Assembly (NCBI GenBank): GCA_030280995.1
Contig: JASXTE010000003.1
Span: 62,001-126,000 of the forward strand
Direction: 5' to 3'
Length of the DNA: 64,000 bases
Origin: Hemileia vastatrix
Lineage: Eukaryota > Basidiomycota > Pucciniomycetes > Pucciniales > Zaghouaniaceae
A model generated the notes under the pieces. That model saw only the letters and a list, made by a program, of their open reading frames with translations. It did not search any database and was not told where the DNA came from. Made by a program: the position numbers and the translations under genes. Within the stretch, counting starts at the first letter, position 1, and each line of letters starts with the position of its first letter. Shown here piece by piece: positions 44,270 through 57,021 of this stretch.

Positions 44270-45240
44270 CTCAGTTACTCCCTGCTAAAAAGTGTCCTTG
44301 TGAGGTTTGTCTGACCTTCAGGGGGGTAATTTGGCCACATCAAACTACTTCTATTTCCATGATTGACCAAAACATCATCCTCATTTCCATTTAAAGAGTT
44401 GATCTCATCTGACTGTGGCTGATCAAAGGGGTCCACCACAAGTTTAGCCAAAATTTTGGTGAACACTTTTTTGATGGATAGTGACTAACTGGTGCTTTCC
44501 AAAATTGTCCACCTGAAGTTAGGCAAAACTTCAGGAGGATAAATTTATTATGAATACCAAATTAACTGAAGAATACTTTTGCCCTAGCTACTCTGCATCA
44601 TAAAAGTGTCCAACTGAGGTTTAGCAATAATTCAGGTAGACACTTTTGGAAAGGCACAGTCTGATGGGTTTAATATCTATATATGGAAATAAGTATCAGT
44701 TTTTTATCAACATGGAACTAGAATTAATTTAATATGGCCAAAGTTTCCACCTGAAGTTTGGCCAAAATACAGGTGGAAATTTTTATGAGGATTACTTGAT
44801 GAAATGAAGAAAACTTGCAATTACTTTCCATCATAAAATTTTCAAACTTAAGTTCATCAAAAATTGTGGTGACACTTTTGCCAGATCCAGTCATATGGGA
44901 TCAACTCTCTATATGGCAATGAGAATCAATTTTTAGTCAATCATGGCATTAGAAGTAATTTGATATGGACAAAATTTCCACCTGATTTTTGGCCAAAAAT
45001 AAGTTGGAAATGTTAATGAGGAATACTAGATTAACTAAAGAAGACTTGCACCCTACTACTGTCCATCATAAAAGTGTCCACCAGATGAATTCTCAAACTT
45101 GTGGTTGACACCTTTGGCCTGGTCCAGCCATATGGGATCAATTCTGCATATGGAAATGAGGATTTAATTTGGTCAATCATGGTACTAGAAGTAATTTGAT
45201 ATAGAAAAAGTGTCCAACTAAATATTGGAAAAAAATCAGT
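44270..45240. repeat. Short (about 230-bp) units of the palindromic satellite
   Basis: Units repeat at about 44605, 44835 and 45068. Each holds two imperfect palindromes about 115-140 bp apart, for example TCCACCTGAAGTTTGG...ACAGGTGGA at about 44750. The first unit (44270-44470) is inverted relative to the rest, giving a head-to-head junction near 44480. They lack the 370-bp A/T-rich part of the 610-bp units. Confidence 0.68.
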
Positions 45241-48200
45241 TGAAAACTTCATTTATTTTTTCAAAAAATCAAATTAAGTACAATTTTATTCCTGATGATG
45301 CCCATTTTATCCAACACCTCTTCTGAGCCTTGAAAGTGGGCATTTAGCTTGAATTTTTAATTTCATATAAAATCCCTTTTATTCAACCTATTTCTTTTTA
45401 TCCCTTTTTTTCTTTTAGATATCAATTAATTTTATGTAAAACAAATCATTTTCATAATTTTTACCTGTATTTAATAAAATTATTAAAGGTTTAACATCAC
45501 CCTGTAAGCATTTGGCACATGTTTTTTTTCTATACTAATAAAAATAATAATATACTGGTGACAAAAAATTGATCAAATGATAAAATATTAATAAAACAGA
45601 AAGATCAAATACCAGTGGATATGTTTTAAAAAAATACCAGTTGCACTGAAGAAGATCTGCACCCTAGATACTCACCATCAAAAAATTGTCCAGCACAAGT
45701 TTGGCTGAACTTGTGCTGGACACTTTTGGTCAGGTGTAGTCATATGAGATCAATTCTCGCTATGGCAATGAAAAAAATTATTTGATAAAAAAATTCACTA
45801 GAAGTAGTTTTACATAGCCAAATTTTCTACCTAGAGTTCATCCAAACCACAGGTGCACAATTTTTTATCTTTAAAAAAATTCAATTTTGTACAATTTATC
45901 CCTGATGGCTCTCATTTGCTTCAACATCTCTACTGGCCTTTGATAGTAGGAATATTACTTGGATTTCTTTTTTCATATTTGATCCCTTTAACTTAATTTT
46001 TTATTCCTAATATTGCTTTTGGATATCAATTAATAATTTTGAAAATAAATTATTTTTATTTTTTATACATTTATTTAATAATATTATAAATGGCATAACA
46101 TCACCTGGTATGCATTTGGCACATGAGTTTTTTCTATACTTATAAAATTAATAATATAATGGCAACTAAAAATTAATCAAATGATATTTATGAGTGAGGA
46201 ACAAAGATAAAATACCAGCAGACATGTTTGTAAGAAATACTAGATGAACTGAAGAAAAATTCTACCCTAGCTACTCTCCATCATAAAAGTGTCCAGCACA
46301 AGTTCTGCCGAACTTGTGCTGGACACTTATGGTCAGGTACAGTCAGATGGGAGAAATTTTCAGCCTGTATATCTCCAGGACTGAGTAAAAAGTGATTATA
46401 AGTTATTTTAAACACATGAACTATACATGGGAACAATAAATAAGAGTACACAAATAGTATACATAAGTAAAATTATGATAATACACAAAAAATGCCATTA
46501 TAACACCTTATATACACGCATATATCCACCTTTTATAGGTCTTATGTACTTAAAATTAAGTTGGAATATGTTAGGGTAATATTAAGAACCTTAAGTATAA
46601 GGCTACATAATTTTTAAGTACACTTAAAGCTGTTATATTCATTGTTTTATGCAAAAAACAAGAAATGCGCTTTATTTCACTTAAAAGTTGACTATATGCG
46701 CTATAAAATTGAGAATATCAAAATTGCGCTTTGAAAGATCAATTGGGCTCATTTAGAACTATTGATTTGGCTATTTAAATGCATAAAAATAACACTTTTC
46801 AAATTTGGTGTTTTTTATGCCAGAAATGGCTTCTGTGTACTGGCCACATACTGCCTGCTTTTTTCCCGTGTGAATAGCTTCATTTTTAGCAAAGTTAGCT
46901 TTTTCACACTATAATTACCCCACATTCTACGCCCACTGTGGGGAAACACACTAAAATAGGCGACAGGCGCTTATTTAGTGTCCTAGCTTAATTAATAATG
47001 CATTGACCTTGTTTATATGCACTAATTTCATTAATAACCTCACTCTTGGAACTTTATTTCATCACCACGCTTAAATTAGCCTAATTTTAGTCAAGGATTT
47101 ACCCGTGCAAGCGCCTGCCAAGAACTGCATGTAGTTACCCCACATCTCACGCTCTTTTTTAAGTTTTTGGGTGGTTTCTCAGTCAATTTTGGTTATTTTT
47201 GAATGGGAATTTCACGTAGTATAATGTCAGGATTAGCCCCATTATTTCTACAGTGAATCCCCCTTATTATTAAGCTATTATTAACCTTAAAAAAGTCTCC
47301 TTTAGTCTTTTATATTATTGTTTTATACGCATATACTCTCTTTTTGTCTTTTTCTTTAATTTTGATGGATTTCCCTTATTATTACAGTATTTTGGCGGTT
47401 GTTACTTGTCTAATTATGTCATGGGTCACTAGGGATGTTTATGGGAAGGTCTATTAGTTGTTTTGAGGCATCATTAACTGTGTATTGGATGGTATATCAA
47501 AGGATTTATTGGGGAACTCAGTGTGTATAAAAGGAGGAGGTTTTTGGGTCTTGTTTCTACATTCTTTATCATTACAATTTAACCAATATAACCAAATCAA
47601 TTACAATACATATCAATTAGTACTTTTATAAGACTTTTGAATAGTATCTGAATTTATATAATCTATTTTTCTACCAACTATAAAGATTGTAAGCCATATA
47701 TAAGAATAGTGAGAATTATATTATTGAGACCTTTATATTTGATTTTATTATAAAATTTAGTGGATTAAGACTACAGTATTCATATAGGACCATAAAAATC
47801 TTCTAGACAACTGATTATTCAAGCTAGTTCACGTCCTTGTACTTGATCTTAGCCTGACAGCAATTCTCTCTATGGAAATGAAGATAAATTTTTGATATAA
47901 AATTACACTAGAAGTAGTTTGATATGGCAAACTTTTCATGCTGAAGTTTTGGTAAAGCTGAAGTGGATTTTTTTTTTATTTTTACAAAAAAGAAAATTTA
48001 GTGCAAGTTTAGCCCTGATTGTGCTAATTTGATTCAACATCTCTTTTTTCTGTTTATGGCAGGAATTTAACTTGGATTTTAATTTTCATCTTTGATTTCT
48101 TTTATTTTACTTTATTCCTCTCATATTGCTTTTGGATAGAAGTTTATTTTTTGTAAAATAAATCATTTTCATATTTTTTTACCTTTATTTAATAATATTA

Positions 48201-51200
48201 TAAAAGATGTAACATCACCCAGTATTCATTTGGCACACAAGTTTTTGCTATACTGATAATATTAATAATATAATGGTGACAAAAAATTAATCAATTGATA
48301 AATATGAGTGAGGCACAAAGATTTAATAACAGTGGACATGTTTATAAGAAATTCCAGATGATTTAAAATGACTTGCACCCTGGCTACTCTCCATGATAAA
48401 AGTTTCCAGCACAAGTTTGGCCAAACTTGTGCTTGACACTTTTAGTTGCATGCCGTCAGATGCAATCAATTCTTTTTATGGAAATGAGACTGAATGATCC
48501 CTCCATCATTTCACTGAAAGTAGTTTTATATGGAAAAGTTGTCCCCCGGAAGTTTGTCCAAACCTAAGGTAGACAATTTTTTACTTTAGTAAAAAGTAAA
48601 TTTGATCCATGTTAATCTATGATGGTGTCCAGTTTTTCTGAAGCCTCTACTGGATCATGATAGCAGAAAATATACTTAATATCTTTATTTCATGTTTGAT
48701 CTCTTTAATTTTAATTTTACCCTTTTATTTATCCTTTAGCTTTTAAATATCAATTTTATTTTGGTAAAACTGATAACTTTCACATTTTTTTACATTTATT
48801 ATATAATATTATTAAAGTTGTAAAGTCACACAGTGTACATTCAGTACACATGTTTTTTCTATACTAAAAACATTAATAATATAATGGTGACTAAAAAATA
48901 ATCAAATAATAAATATGGATGACACAGAAAGATCAAATACCCATAGACATTTTTAAAATGAATATAAGGTTAACTGAAGAAGACTTGCACCCTAGCTACT
49001 CCCCATCATAAAAGTGTCCAGCACAAGTTCAGCTGAGCTTGTGCTGGACACTTTTGGTTGCGTGCAGCCAGATGGGATAAATTTACTCAATGGAAGTTAA
49101 AATGAATTTTTGCTCAATCATTTCACAAGAAGTAGTTTTATACTGCTATACTATCCTCCTGATTTTTTTGAAAACCTCAGGTGGACACTTTTATTAATTT
49201 AAAAAAAATGAAAATATATTCCAAATCTAGAACTGGTGGTGCAATTTTGGTCTGAAAACTCAAATTTTCTTTGATGGCAGAAATTTTATTTGAATGTTTA
49301 ATTTCATATTTAATCACTTTTATTTTAATTTTTTATTCCTCTTTTTGCTTTTAAATATCAATTTATTTATTGTAAAACTAATACTTTTCATAGTTTTTTT
49401 ACTTTTATTTAATAAGATTATTAAAGATGTAGCATCTCCCAGTATGCATTTGGCTTTTAATTTTTTTTCAATACTAATAACATTAATAGTATAATTGTGA
49501 AAAACAATGAATCAAATGATAAATATGAATGACACAGAAAGATAATATACAAGTGGATTTGTTTATAAGGAATACCTGATGAACTGAAGAAGACCTGCAC
49601 CCTAGATACTCACCATCATAAAAGTGTCCAGCATAAGTTTGGCCAAACTTGTGCTGGACACTTTTGGTTGCATGCAGTCAGATGGGATAAATTTACTCTA
49701 TGGAAATGAAAATGACATTTTGCTCAATCATTGCACAATAAGTAGTTTGATATTGCCAAAATGTCCTCCTGATGATTTTTCAAAACTCATCAGGACACTT
49801 TCTTTGGTTTAACAAAAAAGAAAATATAGTCCAAGTTTAGCCCTAATGGTGCACATTTGATCTAACACCTCTACTTGTTATTGATAGTGGGAATTTTCCT
49901 TAGATTTTTTTTCTTATTTTATCCCTTTTATTTTACTTTTTTATTGCTCATATTGCTTTGGATATCAATTTTTAATTTTTAAAATAAATAATTTTCATAC
50001 TCTTATACCTTTATTTAATAATATATGATTAAAGGTGGAACACCACCTGGTATGCATTTTTCACACAAGTTATTACTATAGTAATAACGGTAATAATATA
50101 ATGATGACAAAAAATTAATCAAATGGTAAATCTAAATGACACAGAAAGATCAAATACCAGTGAAAATGTTTATAAGAAATCCCTTTTGAGTTTAAGAAGA
50201 TTTTCTGTATGCCTACTCTCAATTATAAAAGTGTCCAGCACAAGTTTGGCCGAACTTGTGCTGGACACTTTTGGTTGCATGAAGTCATATGAGATAAATT
50301 CTATCTATGGCAATGAAAATGATATTTCACTCAATTATTGAAGTAAAGAATGTTTAATATTGTAAAATTGTCCCCTGGAAGTCTGTCCAAACCTCAGCTC
50401 AAAATTTGTTAGCTATACATAAAAGTAAGTTTAGACCAAGTCTTGACCTAGGGGTCCCCAACTGTCCCAACACCACTTCTGGCTCTTGATAGTAAAAATT
50501 TTACTTGTATTTTTTATTTCGTATTTGATCCCATTTATTTTCATTTTACTTTTCTATTACTCTTTTTAATTTTAAATATCAATTTTTTTTTTAAAAAACT
50601 AAACATATTCATATTTTTTTAACTTTATATAATAATATTATTAAAGTTGTAACATCACCAATTTTGCATTTGGCATGCAGGTTTTTGCTATACTAGAAAC
50701 ATTGATAATATATATGGTGACAAAAAATTAATTATAAGATAAATATGAATGATAAAAAAAATTTAAAAACCCAATAGAAATCTGAAAAACAAAAAACTGA
50801 TGTACTGAGAAACACTTCCACCCTAGCTACTCTCCATCATAAAAGTGTCCAGCACAAGTTCGGCCGAACTTGTGCTGGACACTTTTGTTCAGGTGCAATC
50901 AGATGGGATCAATTCTCTCTGTGGAAATTAAATTAAAAAAATGCTTAATAATTACATTAGAAGTAGTTTGGTATGGCTGAATTATCCACCTTGAGTTTTT
51001 CCATACCTCAGGTGAAAAATTTTTTATCTTTAAAAAAAATTAAATTTTATCAAATTTAGCCCTGATGGCACCCATTTGTTTCAACACCTCTACTGGCTCT
51101 TGAAGACAGGAATTTTCCTTGAATTTTTCTTTTTCATATTTGATCTCTTTTACTTTACTTTTTTATCACTCATGTTACATTTGGATATTAATTTATAATT

Positions 51201-54200
51201 TTGGAAAAAAAATCATTTTCATATTTTTTTAACATTTTTTAATAATATTATAAAATGTGTAATATAACATGGCATGCATTTGGCGCACAAGTTTTTTCTA
51301 TACTAATAGAATTAATAATATTCTAATGAAAAAAAATTAATCAGATAATAAAATATGAATAACACAGAAAGATCAAATACCAGTTGACATGTTTTAAAAA
51401 AATAACAGTTGCACTGAAGAAGACCTGCACCCTAGCTACTCTCCATCATAAAAGTTTCCAGCACAAGTTCGGCCGAACTTGTGCTGGACACTTTTGGCCA
51501 GGTGCAGTCGGATGGGATCAATTCTTTCTATGGAAATGAAAAAAATTATTTGATAAGAAAATTCACTAGATGTAGTTTGATATAGCTGAATTATCCACCT
51601 AGAGTTCATCCAAACCACAGGTACACAATTTTTTATCTTTAAAAAACAGTCATTTTAGTACAATTTATCCCTGATGGCTCTCATTTGCTTCAACATCTCT
51701 ACTGGCCTTTTATATTAGGAATAATACTTGGATTTATTTTTTCATATTTGATCCCTTTAACTTAATTTTTTATTCCTCATATTGCTTTTGGATATCAATT
51801 AATAATTTTGAAAATAAATTATTATAATAATTTTATACATTTATTTAATAATATTATAAAAGGTGTAACATCACTCAGTATGCATTTGGCACACAATTTT
51901 TTGCTATACTTATATAATTAATAATATAATTAAGACAAAAAATTAATCAAACAATATGTATGAGTGAGGCACAAAGATAAAATGCCAGTAGACATGTTTG
52001 TAAGAAATACCAGATGAACTGAAAAAAAATTCTACCCCAACAACCCTCCATCATAGAAGTGTCCAGCACAAGTTTGGCCAAACTTGTGCTGGACACTTTT
52101 GGTCATGTGCAGTCAGATGGGATCAATTCTCTGTATGGCAACAAAAAAATTTTTTTATCAAATTTCACTAGAAGTAGTTCGGTTTAGCTGAATCATCCAC
52201 CTGCTGTTCTGCCCAATATGAGGTGTATAATTTTTTATCTTTAAAGAAAAGGTCACTTATTAAAATTAAGCCCTGATGGCTCCCATTTGCTTTAACACCT
52301 CTACTGGCTCTTGATAGCAGGAATTTTACCAGTATTTTTTTCATATTTGAACTCTTTGACTTTTATTTTACTCTTTTATTCCTCTTTTTACTTTTAAATT
52401 TCTATTTAATTTTTGTAAAACTAATCCTTTCCATATTTATTTACGTCTATTGTAAAAAATTATTGAAGGTATAACTTCACATGGTATGCATTTGGCACAC
52501 ATGTTTTTGCTATACTAATAACATTAATAATATAATGGTGATAAAATATTAATCGGATGATAAATGTGAACGATACAGACTGATCAAATACCAGTAGACA
52601 TGTTTATGAGAAATACAAGATGAAGGAACTGACAAAAATTTCCACCCAAGCTACTCTCCATCATAAAAGTGTCCAGCACAAGCTCGGCCGAACTTGTGCT
52701 GGACACTTTTGGTCACGTGCAGTCAGATGGGATCAATTCTATCTTTGGAAACAAAAAAACATTTTTTTATTAAACTTCACTACAAGTAGTTTTGTTTAGC
52801 TGAATCATCCACCTGTTGTTCTTCCCAACCTCAGGTGTATAATTTTTTATCTTTATAAAAAAAGGTCACTTATTAAAATTTATCCCTGATGGCTCCCATT
52901 TGTTTCAACACTTCTACTGTCTCTTGAGAGCAAGAATTTTACTAGTATTTTGTTTTTCATAATTGATCTCTTTGAGATTAATTTTACTTTTTTATTTCTC
53001 TTTTTCTTTAATATCTATTTAAATTATTGTAAAGCTAATCATTTTCATATTTTTTTACTTTTATTTCATAATAATATAAAAGTTGTAACATCACCTGGTA
53101 TGCATTTGGCACATGAGTTTTTTCTATACTTATAATATTAATAATATAATGGTGACAATAAATTAATCAAATGATATATATGAGTGAGGCACAAAGATCA
53201 AGTACCAATGGACATGTTTATAAGAAATACCAGATTAACTGAAGAAAAATTCTACCCTAGGTACTCTCTGTCATAAATGTGTCCAGCACAAGTTTGGCCG
53301 AACTTGTGCTGGACACATTTGGTCACATGCAGTCTGGTGTGATCGATTCTCTCTCAATCATTGCACTAGAAGTTGTTTGATATGGCTAAATGGTTCTGCT
53401 GAAGTTTTGTTAAACCTCAGATTGGCACTTTTTTGTTTTTCAAAAAAGCAATTATAGTCTAAGTTTAGTGCCACTGGTGAGCGTTAACCCCAACATGTCT
53501 ACTTGCTCTTGATGGCAGTAATTTTATTTTAATTTTTTATTTCATATTTGCTTCCTTTAATTTTACCTTTTTATCCCTCATATTGCTTTTGTATATCAAT
53601 TTATTTTTCATAAAACAAATCATTTTCATATTTATTTACCTTTATTTAATAATATTATAAAAGGTGTAACATCACCCGGTATGCATTGGGCACACAAGTT
53701 TTTGCTATACTTATAATATTAATAACATAATGGTGACAAAAAATCAATCAAATGATAAATATGAGTGAGGCACAAAGATCAAATACCAGTGGACATGTTT
53801 ACAAGAAATACCAGATGAACTGAAGAAAAATTCCACCCTAGCTACTCTCCATCATAAAAGTGTCCAGCACAAGTTCAGCCAAACTTGTGCTGGACACTTT
53901 TTGTCACATGCAGTCTGATGTGATCAATTCTCTCTATTGCAATGAAAATGAATTTTTCTTCAATAATTGCACTAGAAGTTGTTTGATATGGCAAAATTGT
54001 CATCCTGAAGTTTTGGTAAAGCTCAAGTGGATTTTTTCTTATTTTTACAAAAAAGAAATTATAGTCCAAGTTTAGTGCCACTGGTGGGCATTCACCCCGT
54101 CATGTCTACTTGCTCTTGATGGCAAGAATTTTACTTTAATTTTTTATTTCATATTTGATCCCTTTAATTTTACCTTTTTATCTCTCATATTGCTTTTGGA

Positions 54201-54395
54201 TATCAATTTATTTTTTGTAAAACAAATCATTTTCATATTTTTTTACCTTTATTTAATAATATCATAAAAGGTGTAACATCACCCAGTATGTGTTGGGCAC
54301 ACAAGTTTTTGCTATACTTATAATATTAATAACATAATGGTGACAAAAAATCAATCAAATGATAAATATGAGTGAGGCACAAAGGTCAAATACCA
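45241..54395 (+). repeat. Tandem satellite of about 610-bp units with a central palindrome
   Basis: Twelve palindromes (arms GTCCAGCACAAG and CTTGTGCTGGAC, 34-bp core) have core starts near 45688, 46291, 48404, 49016, 49626, 50233, 50847, 51456, 52061, 52671, 53281 and 53862. Spacing is 603-614 bp, apart from the last step of 581 and the step containing LTR E, which is 606 after removing the insertion. The best copies, at 50841-50886, are self-complementary over 46 bp. After each palindrome come CAGTCAGATGGGATCAATTC, TCACTAGAAGTAGTTTGATA, a second weaker palindrome, and about 370 bp of A/T-rich sequence with GGCACACAAGTTTTT and ATAATGGTGACAAAAA. ORFs through it are chance. Confidence 0.85.
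46358..47859 (-). mobile_element. Solo LTR E inside the satellite
   Basis: 1,502 bp on the minus strand from TGTCAGGCTAAGATC to ...CAGGCTGAAA. The flanks GAAAT (46353-46357) and GCAAT (47860-47864) look like a 5-bp duplication with one mismatch, and satellite sequence continues on both sides. It shares the ends of LTR D and of the solo LTR at 24442. It contains no coding domain. Confidence 0.75.
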
Positions 54396-55069
54396 ATTAA
54401 TCAATAGTTCTTTTTAATATTATAAATTTTTTGATTAAATAAAATGGTAATAATGAATTATATTTTTCATCCACAATTCCACTCTAATGATTCCCACTGC
54501 ACAAAAAGGGTTCACTCAGTCCTTTCTTTACTGCTTGTGCATATATTTTATTGCCCACAGTACTACAATTTTTTGTAGTGATTATCCCACATCTGATTCA
54601 GGAATATTTTTGAACAATTTAAGTTTGTTTTTACAAAAGACCTTATCATATCCAATATCCCACAAAAAATACAACCTGTTTTTGTATTAAAACCCATTAA
54701 TTATTAAGAAATTGTTAAAATAATTAGATTAGACCCTGGCACAGCTAGATCCATACCAACCGACCTAAAGTCTTTTCAATATTGAAAACAATTAAATAAA
54801 ATTATGATATCATACTAAATTATGGGCACCAACCATAATTCAGCACTTCTCATTTGCTCTGCTACCAAATGAGTGCATGTAGCATTTTTCTAACGTCGGA
54901 CTGTTTTTCTTCCTTCCCTCACACCTTTAGTCCAGAATGAAAATTTAGTATGAGTTTTGGTCAAGTTGGTTTGCCAGTGTTATCTGTATGCAATATGAAC
55001 TCATATTGCATATTTCTATTTATGCATAAAATATACTCGTTAAGCATCATTTTTTTGCATTTTTCAATC
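54396..55069. other. Non-coding stretch after the satellite
   Basis: No gene seen. The satellite stops at CAAATACC near 54395; a small ORF at 54487-54690 has no motif. Confidence 0.4.
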
Positions 55070-55380
55070 ATTATGCATATTTATGGATATGAATATGCAT
55101 ATTCATTATACAGATTTATATGCATATTAATATATTTTATTCATATACATATATGCACCTTCTTTTGCATATTCAATATGCATATTTTTAATGCATATTC
55201 AATATGGATATTTTTATGCATATTCAATATGCATATTTTTTCTGCATATTCAATATGCATATTTTTTATGCATTCTCAATATGCATATTTTTTATGCATT
55301 TTCAATATGCATATTTTTTATGCATATTTTTATGCATATTTTTTATGCATATTTATTCTTCATAGTCATTATGCATACAC
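55070..55380 (+). repeat. ATGCATATTCAATATGCATA minisatellite
   Basis: About nine units of 24-30 bp built from ATGCATATT and CAATATGCATA, each unit self-complementary around TGCA. Near-perfect in 55180-55340, decaying on both sides. The ORF through it (54950-55420) is a product of the repeat. Confidence 0.8.
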
Positions 55381-56042
55381 TTTAGATAGGCATTTCACAT
55401 CAATTTTTAACATGCAATAAGTATCCACCATGCAAATTCAAATGCATATGCATCTATATCATACATGCAACATATATTCAAGTTTAATATTTGAATATTA
55501 AGGTATGCTAAGTGATGTTGTTCAACCTTTTGCCAAACCTGAGATTAACTGATGCTCAATGTGGTTCCTAAGCTCTGCTCAAGGAGGGATTGTTCTGGAT
55601 TCAATCTGTGACAGTTTATTTTTTCAATGTTTTTTCATCAGATTTAAAAACATATTTCTGACAGTTTCAGGATGGTTTCCCAACAGTTTCCTGACAAATT
55701 CCTGATAGTTTCAAATAGAGGGAACTGCTAGCAGTTCACCCCCAGATTTCCCGTGGTGATTTATAAATGGTATATATTTAAAAGAATGTATGTTGAAAGT
55801 GGTTTAAAACAGTTGATTTTATGGGTCAAGATTTAACAAATAATTACTGAACAGGAAATTTAAGTATCAGTTTAAAAGTGCATGGAAATTAAATTCGGAA
55901 ACCTCATGAACCTTTGGGAATTTTTGTGGAATTTTTACTATTTTTCTACTATTTTTAATAATTTTATAAAGTATTTTGATTATATTTTTTTTTCATAATT
56001 TTCTTAACTTCAATATTTTTTACTAGATGAATAGGCCTGCGC
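55381..56042. other. Non-coding stretch
   Basis: No gene seen. 55705-55765 is inverted and similar to 43680-43745 (TCACCACRGGAAATCT...GGGGTGAA). GAACTGCTAGCAGTTC at 55725-55740 is a perfect 16-bp palindrome. GCGC at 56039-56042 is a target copy of the next LTR. Confidence 0.4.
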
Positions 56043-57017
56043 TGTAGACAATCCTATAGTACTAGCTATAGGCCTTGACCAAGGGAGTTGGAGTAAACCC
56101 AGAAGAAAAACCCCTGTCCCTTTAGAAAAATAGAGTGAGATTTACCTGTTACAGTAAATTGGTTCCAGTTACCACAAATGCCCTTTTCCAAACACACTTG
56201 ACTGCTTGATCAGCCAAGAAAGTAGTCTCCAGACAGACTACCAAACCAATGAATTGAAATGCAGACCAATGTCCACACCAGAGAAAGAAATGATACTTGA
56301 TGTAGGTTGCAAATCCACACCAGAGACAGCAATTATACTTGCTATAGCTTGCAAGACTATAACAGAGAAAACAGTTGCTAAGTAAAGTTAAATGAAGAAC
56401 TTGCAACAAAACACAGCCAAATTGTGGCCAATAACAGTGAAAACTGAGTGAGGAACAAGGATATCACCGCCTGATGGTTGAATGATAATTAGAGTTGCCC
56501 AAAACTGTCTTAATCACTATATACACACAGACTACTAATCAAGAGCCCATGCACACCTGCAAATCCGGTGTTCCTGACCACCAAATTGCATAAAACCTCC
56601 CTATAAGGGCTTCCAGCCCTCTAGCACTGAGGCGGGCAGTCCATCTGAAGCGGCCTGCTACAACATTGAGACATGAAATGTGGAGAAAATCCCGCTCTTT
56701 CCAATGGTACTAAGCACTTAACCCTAATACTTAAGTTTAGCACTTAAAACACAAAAAACAAAATTCAACAGCAATCTTTTAAAGATGAAAAGTGAGGAAT
56801 CATCCCCCAAATACATATGCTATGAAAAATGTCCCCAAGATATAAAATATAGAGAAAAATGAGAGCTATTAAATGGTAGCATACAGAACCCTGTAGTCTC
56901 AATATTTGCTGTGTAATTCCAGATAAATACCCAATTATTTGAACAATGCCATTTAAGGCATACCAAAACATCACCAAATAAACCAACAAAGGGCTCCGCC
57001 AATGTTGGAAGACCACA
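56043..57017 (-). repeat. Solo LTR F of the A/B family
   Basis: 975 bp from TGTAGACAATCC to GGAAGACCACA, diverged from A and B and lacking about 110 bp. Flanks GCGC (56039-56042) and GTGC (57018-57021) form a 4-bp duplication with one CpG-type change. Confidence 0.82.
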
Positions 57018-57021
57018 GTGC

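Noticed and set aside
49294..49494. Hydrophobic ORFs in the satellite (also 52950-53135)
   Set aside because: T-rich DNA gives Phe/Leu/Ile in any frame; the frames are not kept between units.
54950..55420. 156-codon ORF rich in MHIQYAYF repeats as a membrane protein
   Set aside because: It is the translation of the ATGCAT minisatellite.
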